Source of the DNA: JAITWT01 sp964439605
GTDB taxonomy: Bacteria > Pseudomonadota > Gammaproteobacteria > Burkholderiales > Burkholderiaceae_C
Assembly (NCBI GenBank): GCA_964439605.1
Contig: CAYTPC010000036.1
Coordinates: 1 to 29,458 of the forward strand
DNA length: 29,458 bases
Reading direction: 5' to 3'
Positions within the stretch are counted from its first letter, which is position 1; the number at the start of each line of letters is the position of its first letter. The position numbers were made by a program, and so were the translations under genes. Shown here piece by piece: positions 22,718 to 29,458 of the stretch. A model generated the notes under the pieces. The model saw only the letters and a list, made by a program, of their open reading frames with translations. It ran no database searches and had not been told where the DNA came from.

Positions 22718-23551
22718 TCAGGCGTCCTTTCCGAACTCGGCCGCCAGTTCACCGGCACGCCGCTGGGCGGCGCGAATCGCGGCTTTGAACCTTGTTTTGA
22801 CCTCGTCCGCCTCCAAGGCGCTGAGCGCCGCATGCGTCGTTCCGCCCTTGGATGTAACGCGCTCGCGCAGCACGGCCGGCGACTCGCTTGAACCTGCCGC
22901 AAGCGCCGCACCGCCGCCGAAGGTGCCGATCGCGAGCTGCTGCGCCTGCGCAGGCGTGAGGCCCATCTCGATACCGGCTTCGGTCATCGCCTCAATGAAA
23001 TAAAACACATAAGCCGGCCCCGAACCGGACAAGGCTGTCACGGCATCCAGTGCCGCCTCCGTATCGAACCAGAGCTGCTGCCCAGTCGGCGCAAGCACCT
23101 GTTCGACCAGGGTGCGATCGGCGGTACCAACAGCCGGGCGCGCGAACAGGCCGGTCATGCCTTGGCCGATCAGGGCTGGCGTATTGGGCATTGCGCGCAC
23201 CACGCGCTCCGTCCCCAGCCAGCGTGCGATGCTCGCCGAGGGAATGCCCGCGGCCACGCTCAGTTGCAGCGCCTGGCTGGCGAAGGGGCGCACCGGCTGT
23301 GCCGCCTCAGAAAAGTTTTGCGGCTTGACGGCCCACACCACGACCGCGCAGCGAGAAAGCGCCTCACCGGCGGCCGGCCGTGCCTGTACGCCATACTCGC
23401 GCGCCAGCCGTGCGCGGGCTTCGCCGAAAGGCTCGACAACCTCGAAGGCATCAGGCGGCAGGCCCTGCTGGCGCAGGCCGCCGATAATCGCGCTGGCCAT
23501 GTTGCCGCCTCCGATGAAGGCCAAGGCTGGAAGAGAAGAAAGCGTGCTCAT
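22718..23551 (-). CDS. proC: Pyrroline-5-carboxylate reductase
   Basis: Reduces 1-pyrroline-5-carboxylate to proline with NAD(P)H in the cytoplasm. The 277-aa product has the Rossmann loop LAFIGGGNMASAIIGGL (about 10-26). CAVVVWAVKPQNF, VVRAMPNTPALIGQGMTG and ALSGSGPAYVFYFIEAM follow, then the C-terminal P5CR signature LRERVTSKGGTTHAAL. I chose the ATG at 23551, giving MSTLSSLPALAFIGGG, over a longer in-frame frame starting at 23683 that has no family resemblance. It is divergent from the glutathione transferase across 212 nt, in which I see no recognisable signal besides a short weak promoter region. Nothing is unusual. Confidence 0.96.
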   Translation of the reverse strand: MSTLSSLPALAFIGGGNMASAIIGGLRQQGLPPDAFEVVEPFGEARARLAREYGVQARPAAGEALSRCAVVVWAVKPQNFSEAAQPVRPFASQALQLSVAAGIPSASIARWLGTERVVRAMPNTPALIGQGMTGLFARPAVGTADRTLVEQVLAPTGQQLWFDTEAALDAVTALSGSGPAYVFYFIEAMTEAGIEMGLTPAQAQQLAIGTFGGGAALAAGSSESPAVLRERVTSKGGTTHAALSALEADEVKTRFKAAIRAAQRRAGELAAEFGKDA

Positions 23552-23763
23552 GGGAAAAATCGGGTTGTCATTGCAGGTGAACGCGGCGAGCCGGAATGAC
23601 CGCCCACGCATTGTCATCATTTTCACGTTATGTACCGGCGGGTGTCCTGGTGGGCCACGGCATTTGCAATGCTGCGTGGGCAAAGCCAGAATGAGACACT
23701 CGCGTCGGAATCGTTCAACGCTGTTTTGATCTGAACGCGTTTCTCCGTTGGAAAGGACCCTTC

Positions 23764-24417
23764 ATGAGCGCCCCCATTACCTTCTACACCCACCCCTGGT
23801 CACGCGGCCGCGTCGTACGCTGGATGTTGGAGGAGTGTGAGGCCAACTACACGGTGCAGATGCTGCATTACGGCAGCAGCATGAAAACCGCGGCCTACAC
23901 GGCCCTCAACCCCATGGGCAAGGTGCCGACCATTTGCCACGGCGACACGGTGGTCACCGAAATGGCGGCCATCTGCGCCTATCTGGCCGATCAATTTCCC
24001 GCGCGCAAACTGGCCCCTCCGGTCGACAGCCCCGAGCGCGGCACCTATTACCGCTGGCTGTTCTTTGCCGCTGGCCCGGTCGATGCGGCGACCACGGCCC
24101 GGCAGCTCGGTCTGCTCGCGCCCGAGGAAAAACGCGCGGCCGTCGGCTACGGCTCCTACGACGACACGATGAACACGCTGGAATTCGCCGTCCGCCACGC
24201 CTTGGCGCGCGGCGGTTTCCTGTGCGGGCATTTCAGTGCCGCCGACCTGTGCCTGACCGGGTGTCTGAACTGGGGCATGGAGTTCAACATCATCGAAAAG
24301 CGCCCCTTGTTCACCCAGTACATCCAGCCCATCATCGAGCGCCCTGCCTACGTCAAGGCCCATATGCTGGACGATCAACTGGGACAGCAATTCCAGGCCG
24401 CCGGCATGCAAGGCTGA
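23764..24417 (+). CDS. Glutathione S-transferase family protein
   Basis: A 217-aa cytosolic GST-fold protein. The thioredoxin-like N-terminal domain (about 1-80) begins ITFYTHPWSRGRVVRWMLEE, which positions a serine near 13 where many GSTs carry the catalytic Ser, Cys or Tyr. ALNPMGKVPTICHGDTVVTE carries the conserved cis-Pro in KVP. The all-helical C-terminal domain (about 90-215) contains FSAADLCLTG, the N-capping motif, and ERPAYVKA. The ATG at 23764 has AAGGA 8-9 nt upstream, a good ribosome binding site. Role may be detoxification or another glutathione-linked reaction; the class is not clear from the sequence. The nearby htpX is unrelated in function. Confidence 0.9.
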   Translation: MSAPITFYTHPWSRGRVVRWMLEECEANYTVQMLHYGSSMKTAAYTALNPMGKVPTICHGDTVVTEMAAICAYLADQFPARKLAPPVDSPERGTYYRWLFFAAGPVDAATTARQLGLLAPEEKRAAVGYGSYDDTMNTLEFAVRHALARGGFLCGHFSAADLCLTGCLNWGMEFNIIEKRPLFTQYIQPIIERPAYVKAHMLDDQLGQQFQAAGMQG

Positions 24418-24573
24418 TCGGCGATCGCATGCACGGCGCCGGCAAAGCGGCTTGCAAGACCCCTGTTTTGCATCAGTCGTGATCGATTACTATCATCCTT
24501 TGCGATAGCTTTCGTTCTTTCTGTCCGCACAGGGCTGAAGAACAAGCAAAATCGGCTTTGTTGACCTGTCCGA

Positions 24574-24599
24574 CTTGATTGGACGCGAATGGCCCTTAT
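24574..24599 (+). promoter_or_regulatory. Sigma-32-like heat-shock promoter for htpX
   Basis: CTTGATT at 24574-24580 resembles the -35 CTTGAAA and GCCCTTAT at 24592-24599 resembles the -10 CCCCATnT (6 of 8), 11 nt apart. Transcription would start near 24606, giving a 30-nt leader that carries AGGGAG ahead of the htpX TTG. The pattern is degenerate, so this is a candidate only. Confidence 0.4.
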
Positions 24600-24635
24600 C
24601 TTGGGTTTTCAGTTTCGACTCAGGGAGATTCCAAT

Positions 24636-25514
24636 TTGAAGCGCATTGTTTTGTTTGTTTTGACCAACGTGCTGGTCGTCGCGGTGCTTGGCATCGTCGC
24701 AAACCTGCTTGGGGTGAACCGCTACCTCACCGCGAACGGGCTCAATCTTTCCGCGCTGCTGGGGTTTGCGCTGATCATGGGCTTTGGCGGTGCGACCATC
24801 TCGCTGCTGATCAGCAAGCCGATGGCCAAGTGGACGACCCGCATGCGCATGATCAACGACCCCCAGACGCCCGATGAAGCGTGGATCGTCGCCACCGTGC
24901 GCAAGTTCGCCGACAAGGCCGGCATTGGCATGCCCGATGTCGGCATTTTCGAGGGCGACCCGAACGCGTTCGCCACCGGTGCGTTCAAGAACTCGGCGCT
25001 GGTCGCGGTATCTACCGGCCTGCTGCGCAACATGACGCGCGAAGAGGTCGAGGCGGTGATCGGCCACGAGATCGCGCACGTCGCCAATGGCGACATGGTC
25101 ACGATGACGTTGATCCAGGGCGTCATGAACACCTTCGTCGTGTTCCTCTCGCGCGTGATCGGCTACGCGGTAGATAGCTTCCTGCGCCGCAGTGACGACC
25201 GCTCCGGCCCAGGCGTCGGCTACATGGTGACGACCCTGGTTCTGGACATCGTGCTCGGCTTTGCCGCGGCGATCGTGGTGGCCTGGTTTTCGCGCCAACG
25301 TGAATTCCGCGCCGATGCCGGCTCAACCGAACTCATGGGCGGCCAGCGCCAGCCGATGATCAACGCGCTCGCGCGACTGGGCGGCTTGTCCACAGGCCAG
25401 TTGCCCAAGGCCGTGGAGGCCATGGGCATCGCAGGCGTGAAGGGCAAGCTGTTCGCCACCCATCCGCCGATCGAGGAACGCATCGCGGCGCTGCAAAAGA
25501 ACCAGCGCGGCTGA
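24636..25514 (+). CDS. htpX: Membrane zinc protease HtpX (TTG start)
   Basis: Heat-shock inner-membrane M48 metalloprotease that degrades misfolded membrane proteins alongside FtsH. The 292-aa product has four membrane segments (first FVLTNVLVVAVLGIVANLL). The zinc motif HEIAH lies at 144-148, the third ligand in QREFRADAGS (E223), and ATHPPIEERIAAL near the C-terminus. The start is the TTG at 24636 (LKRIVLFVLTN, read as Met): a strong Shine-Dalgarno AGGGAG lies 7 nt upstream and no ATG occurs near. A longer frame to 24579 has no ribosome binding site. Weak codons at the start may lower its translation. The terminator at 25534 follows. Confidence 0.94.
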   Translation: MKRIVLFVLTNVLVVAVLGIVANLLGVNRYLTANGLNLSALLGFALIMGFGGATISLLISKPMAKWTTRMRMINDPQTPDEAWIVATVRKFADKAGIGMPDVGIFEGDPNAFATGAFKNSALVAVSTGLLRNMTREEVEAVIGHEIAHVANGDMVTMTLIQGVMNTFVVFLSRVIGYAVDSFLRRSDDRSGPGVGYMVTTLVLDIVLGFAAAIVVAWFSRQREFRADAGSTELMGGQRQPMINALARLGGLSTGQLPKAVEAMGIAGVKGKLFATHPPIEERIAALQKNQRG

Positions 25515-25533
25515 TCGGCTTGCGCACCACGAC

Positions 25534-25561
25534 AAAAAGGGGCTGATCAGCCCCTTTTTTT
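25534..25561. terminator. Bidirectional terminator between htpX and proQ-like gene
   Basis: A 26-bp perfect palindrome (25534-25559) has a GC stem GGGGCT and AGCCCC around GATC, with A5 before it and T7 after it. Both strands carry a T-run after the stem, so it can serve the convergent htpX (plus) and proQ-like (minus) genes. Confidence 0.93.
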
Positions 25562-25583
25562 ACGGCCGCTCTAGAGTGCCTGC

Positions 25584-26294
25584 CTACGAAAACGCCTTCG
25601 CGCGCCGTGCGCGTTCCAATGTTGCGTGCACCTCGGCGGCAGGCCGGCCGTACATTTCGGCGAATTCTTCCTCACGCTTGCCGCTGGCCTCAAAGGCGCG
25701 CAGCAGGGCTTCGCCTTGGGCGGCGCGGCGGCCGGTTTCGAGAAGGGCTTCCTCAACCAGCACGGCGCAGGCCGTGTCGCGCGTGGGCGTGCGCGCCAGG
25801 TATTCGGCGTGGCTCAGACCCGAGGCTTCGATGGTTTCGACGAGCCGGCGCAATGCCCGCTCGCGCGGATCCATGCGGTTGCGCAAGGCGTTCGGTGCGC
25901 CCTGACGGCGGCGAAAGACCTCAAGAATCGCGTGATGCCGATGCTCGGGCGCAACCGGCTCGACCGGCTGGCCGTCCAGATCGTGGCGCGCCAGGCCCGA
26001 GGCAATGCAGTCGAGATAGCGCGTCGAACGCGCGTGCTGGCCGAGTGCAATTTTGAGTTCATCGGGCGCCAGCGCGTCGCCGTGGCGCGCGAGCAGGTCC
26101 TCGTAGATGCCGAGCTTGAGCGGCAGACAGCGCGCGCCGAACAGTTGCGGATGCAGCGCGGCGAGTTGTTCAAGCATCGGATGCCGATGCCGCACGGGAA
26201 CGCTTGCCTCGCTGCCGCGCTTGCGGTGCTCGCGACGGCGGCGGGCAGGAGGATCGGAGATTGGCGCGCTCGCGCCTTGCGAAGCTTCGGTCAT
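25584..26294 (-). CDS. ProQ/FinO-domain RNA-binding protein with C-terminal extension
   Basis: A 236-aa RNA chaperone-like protein; FinO-domain proteins bind small RNAs and mRNA 3' ends. A basic, disordered N-terminus (about 1-37, RRRREHRKRGSEA) precedes the FinO domain (about 39-125). That domain shows HPMLEQLAALHPQLFG, then LPLKLGIYEDLLARHG, and LGQHARSTRYLDCIASG with ARHDLDGQPVEPV. The C-terminal 105 residues are helical and charged. They do not look like the Tudor-like domain of E. coli ProQ. Start ATG at 26294; a weak Shine-Dalgarno only (AAGGA 18 nt upstream), so a shorter start is possible. It follows the FAD dehydrogenase by 47 nt on the same strand, probably one operon, and ends at the bidirectional terminator. 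Targets unknown. Confidence 0.85.
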   Translation of the reverse strand: MTEASQGASAPISDPPARRRREHRKRGSEASVPVRHRHPMLEQLAALHPQLFGARCLPLKLGIYEDLLARHGDALAPDELKIALGQHARSTRYLDCIASGLARHDLDGQPVEPVAPEHRHHAILEVFRRRQGAPNALRNRMDPRERALRRLVETIEASGLSHAEYLARTPTRDTACAVLVEEALLETGRRAAQGEALLRAFEASGKREEEFAEMYGRPAAEVHATLERARRAKAFS

Positions 26295-26341
26295 CGGTGA
26301 TGAGGGAACAAGTCCTTGCGAATGAAAAGAAAAAGAAGAAT

Positions 26342-28006
26342 TCAGGCCGGGGTGCGCATGCGCTCGGCCTCGCGCAGGATCGACTGCGCCACCGCTTCGG
26401 CAACTTTGATGCCGTCCACGCCAGCCGACAGAATGCCGCCCGCGTAGGCCGCGCCTTCTCCGGCTGGGTACAGACCGCGCAGGTTCAGGCTCTGGAAATC
26501 CTCCCCGCGCGGGATGCGCACCGGCGACGAGGTACGAGTTTCCACGCCGGTGAGCACCGCGTCGTGGCGGTCGAAGCCGCGAATCTTACGCGCGAAGGCG
26601 CTCAGTGCCTCGCGCATCGCTTCGATCGCATAGCTTGGCAGCAGTGCGTGCAAGTCGCCCGGTGTCACGCCCGGCCGGTACGAGGGCAGCTCTTCGCCCA
26701 ACGCCGTCGAGGGCCTTCCGGCGATGAAATCGCCCACCAGTTGCGCCGGAGCGCGGTAGCCGCCGCCGCCCAGTTCGTAGGCGCGCCCTTCGAGCGCGCG
26801 CTGCAGCGCAATGCCGGCCAGCGCATCGCCGCCGGGAAAGTCGTCCGGGGTGATGCCGACCACGATCGCCGCGTTGGCGTTGCGCTCGTTGCGCGAGTAT
26901 TGGCTCATGCCGTTGGTGACCACGCGCATCGGCTCGCTCGTGGCGGCCACCACCGTGCCGCCTGGGCACATGCAAAAGCTGTACACCGGGCGCCCATTGC
27001 CTGCGTGGTGCACAAGCCGATAATCGGCCGCGCCCAATAGCGGGTGGCCTGCATGGCGGCCCCAGCGCGCGCGGTCGATCAGGCTTTGCGGATGTTCGAT
27101 GCGAAGGCCGATCGAAAACGGCTTGGCCTCGATGCGCACCCCACGCGCATGCAGCATTTCGAAGGTATCGCGCGCGCTGTGACCGAGCGCCAGTACCACG
27201 TGGTCGGTGCGCAATTCGCTGACCGCGCCGCTGCGCACATCCTGCATCATCACGCCGCGTAACTGGCGCATCGCGCCCTCGCCTTCGACGAGCAGGTCGC
27301 TCACGCGCTGGCCGAAACGGATCTCACCGCCCAGCGCCAGGATCTGGGCGCGCAAGTTCTCGACCACCTTGACCAGCCTGAAGGTGCCGATGTGCGGGTG
27401 CGCGGCGTACAGGATTTCCTCCGGCGCGCCAGCGTCCACGAAGGTTTCCATCACCTTGCGCCCGAGAAAACGCGGATCGCGGATCTGACTGTAGAGCTTG
27501 CCGTCGGAAAACGTGCCCGCACCGCCCTCGCCGAACTGCACGTTCGACTCGGGGTGAAGCTGGCCCCTGCGCCACAGATCCCATGTGTCCTGGGTGCGCT
27601 CGCGCACCTCCATGCCGCGTTCGAGCACGATCGGCCGCAAGCCCATCTGCGCCAGCAGCAGCGCCGCAAAAATGCCGCAAGGCCCAAAACCGACCACCAC
27701 CGGGCGCGGCAACGGCTGCGCGCCATGAACCTGCACCGGCAGCCGGTAGCGCATGTCGGGCGCGGGCTGGATATGAATGTTGTCCGCGTGCCGTGCGAGC
27801 AGCGTGGATTCGCGCGCCGGGTCGGTCAGTTGCACGTCAACGATGTAGACGGTGCGCAAATCGGCCTTGCGCGCATCGAAACTGCGTTTGTAGACGCGGT
27901 GCGATGCGATGTCGCCCAATTCAACGCCGAGCGTTTGCGCGATCAGCGCAGGCAGCGCCTCGGGTGGGTGGTCGAGCGGGAGTTTGAGTTCGGAAAGACG
28001 GATCAT
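26342..28006 (-). CDS. FAD-dependent dehydrogenase of unknown substrate (COG2509-type)
   Basis: A 554-aa flavoprotein of the conserved, uncharacterised FAD dehydrogenase family. Residues 1-90 form an N-terminal domain (LSELKLPLDHPPEAL, HRVYKRSFDARK). The FAD loop VVVGFGPCGIFAALLLAQMG is at about 103-122, followed by VLERG and NVQFGEGGAGTFSDGKL. The pair of cysteines in VYSFCMCPGG is typical of the family. The C-terminal FAD motif GLYPAGEGAAYAGGILSAGVDGIK matches oxidoreductases. The ATG at 28006 (MIRLSELKLPLD) is the family's N-terminus; 28024 (MNTSQQM) is an alternative. A TATATT box at 28038-28043 would put the start at about 28031, favouring 28006. Electron donor and acceptor are not evident. 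It is likely co-transcribed with the proQ-like gene. Confidence 0.85.
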   Translation of the reverse strand: MIRLSELKLPLDHPPEALPALIAQTLGVELGDIASHRVYKRSFDARKADLRTVYIVDVQLTDPARESTLLARHADNIHIQPAPDMRYRLPVQVHGAQPLPRPVVVGFGPCGIFAALLLAQMGLRPIVLERGMEVRERTQDTWDLWRRGQLHPESNVQFGEGGAGTFSDGKLYSQIRDPRFLGRKVMETFVDAGAPEEILYAAHPHIGTFRLVKVVENLRAQILALGGEIRFGQRVSDLLVEGEGAMRQLRGVMMQDVRSGAVSELRTDHVVLALGHSARDTFEMLHARGVRIEAKPFSIGLRIEHPQSLIDRARWGRHAGHPLLGAADYRLVHHAGNGRPVYSFCMCPGGTVVAATSEPMRVVTNGMSQYSRNERNANAAIVVGITPDDFPGGDALAGIALQRALEGRAYELGGGGYRAPAQLVGDFIAGRPSTALGEELPSYRPGVTPGDLHALLPSYAIEAMREALSAFARKIRGFDRHDAVLTGVETRTSSPVRIPRGEDFQSLNLRGLYPAGEGAAYAGGILSAGVDGIKVAEAVAQSILREAERMRTPA

Positions 28007-28076
28007 TTGCTGGCTCGTATTCATCAAGCAGGGCGTGAATATAGGCCAGTGAGCGATCACCCAGTGAAAAGCGGCC

Positions 28077-28095
28077 GCTCCGGCCTGGCCGAAGC
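28077..28095 (-). terminator. Weak terminator candidate after cysK
   Basis: On the minus strand GCTTCGGCC, one base, then GGCCGGAGC form a compact GC stem (one G-T pair). After GGCCGC it is followed by only four T residues (28070-28067). It is 32 nt after the cysK stop. The short T-run makes it a weak candidate; part of the stem must open to form a loop. Confidence 0.35.
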
Positions 28096-28126
28096 GTCAC
28101 CGCCGTCTTCGCCGGTACAGCCTGAA

Positions 28127-29047
<921 letters not shown>

Positions 29048-29096
29048 GCGTTCTCCTGTTCGTGTGTTGGCATATTCCCGAAAGCGCCATTGTCGC

Positions 29097-29102
29097 GATA
29101 AT
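29097..29102 (+). promoter_or_regulatory. rnpB promoter -10 box
   Basis: GATAAT is 5 of 6 to the consensus, exactly 7 nt before the first base of the P1 helix of RNase P RNA at 29109, so the predicted start is the mature 5' end. No good -35 lies at 16-18 bp. It is within the 61-bp gap shared with the divergent cysK. Confidence 0.5.
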
Positions 29103-29108
29103 CGGTGC

Positions 29109-29458
29109 GTGGAGCACGCTGGACCGCCGCTGGTGCAAGTCCCGAAAGGGCGCACTGGAGGAAAGTCCGGACTGCACAGGACAGCGCAGGAGCTAACGGC
29201 TCTCCACCGCGAGGTGAGGATCAGAGCAACAGAGACGAGTCCCGTGCCGTGGGCCGGAGCGCGAGCTCCGGTCTCGGCACGGGGGTGAAACGGGCAATCT
29301 CTGCGCGCAGCAATACCAAGTAGGCCAGCGTCGATGCGGTCCGCGGAGCTGGCGGGTAGGTAGCATCGAGCCGTCCGGGCGACCGGCGGCCCAGAGGAAT
29401 GGCGGTCACGCCGGGGGCGACTCCGGCGCACAAAATCCGGCTTATAGGCGTGCTCCAC
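29109..29458 (+). ncRNA. rnpB: RNase P RNA (catalytic M1 RNA, type A)
   Basis: The RNA subunit of RNase P, which trims tRNA 5' leaders. The terminal 11-nt arms GTGGAGCACGC (29109-29119) and GCGTGCTCCAC (29448-29458) pair perfectly as P1, so the gene starts and ends essentially within the window, with the last base at the edge. The conserved GAGGAAAGTCCGGAC core, GAACAGAG-like loop (GCAACAGAGACG) and CAAAATCCGGCTTAT, equivalent to E. coli's 3' CCGGCTTAT, are in the expected order. At 350 nt it is slightly shorter than E. coli's 377 nt. Paired with the divergent cysK. Confidence 0.96.

Noticed and set aside
24418..24635. Small RNA in the gap before htpX
   Set aside because: Only a 5-bp CTATC/GATAG stem and no terminator or promoter beyond the htpX candidate.

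Overview
The window reads as chromosomal DNA of a GC-rich betaproteobacterium, most likely of the order Burkholderiales. This rests on the gene order rpsB-tsf-pyrH-frr-uppS-cdsA-dxr-rseP-bamA-skp-lpxD-fabZ-lpxA-lpxB, on the sequence character of CysK, RNase R and the ProQ/FinO protein, and on a typical proteobacterial type A RNase P RNA. I name no genus.

Positions 1-13240 (minus strand, read right to left) hold one long essential cluster. It starts with translation genes (rpsB, tsf), continues with UMP kinase and ribosome recycling factor, then undecaprenyl-PP and CDP-diglyceride synthesis (uppS, cdsA), isoprenoid synthesis (dxr), site-2 protease RseP, and outer-membrane biogenesis (bamA, skp). 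It ends with lipid A and fatty acid genes (lpxD, fabZ, lpxA, and lpxB cut by the window edge). Gaps are mostly 9-60 nt, with overlaps at bamA/skp and cdsA/dxr. An intrinsic terminator lies between rpsB and tsf, a candidate extended -10 promoter lies about 160 nt upstream of rpsB, and a long perfect hairpin repeat lies between lpxA and lpxB.

Positions 13443-18510 (plus strand) hold a MarR-type regulator with a palindromic operator on its own promoter. It is translationally coupled to a DHA2-type MFS exporter. A DadA-like D-amino-acid dehydrogenase and the bifunctional NAD(P)HX repair enzyme NnrE/NnrD follow.

Positions 18607-22702 hold a minus-strand RNase R lacking the usual N-terminal helix-turn-helix region and a divergent tRNA-Leu(CAG) with a strong terminator. 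Next come two back-to-back type II toxin-antitoxin modules, vapBC (minus) and hicAB (plus), sharing a 124-bp control region. That region carries the most striking non-coding structure in the window. Four copies of a 7-bp box form a 23-bp perfect inverted repeat centred on a TATAAT box, and the predicted hicA transcript starts on its own AUG.

Positions 22718-29458 hold proC, a glutathione S-transferase, htpX (TTG start, sigma-32-like promoter) with a bidirectional terminator, a ProQ/FinO RNA-binding protein, an uncharacterised FAD-dependent dehydrogenase, cysK, and divergently the RNase P RNA gene rnpB, whose terminal P1 helix ends exactly at the window edge. Most of the window is ordinary core genome. 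The accessory interest is in the toxin-antitoxin islet and in several control regions.
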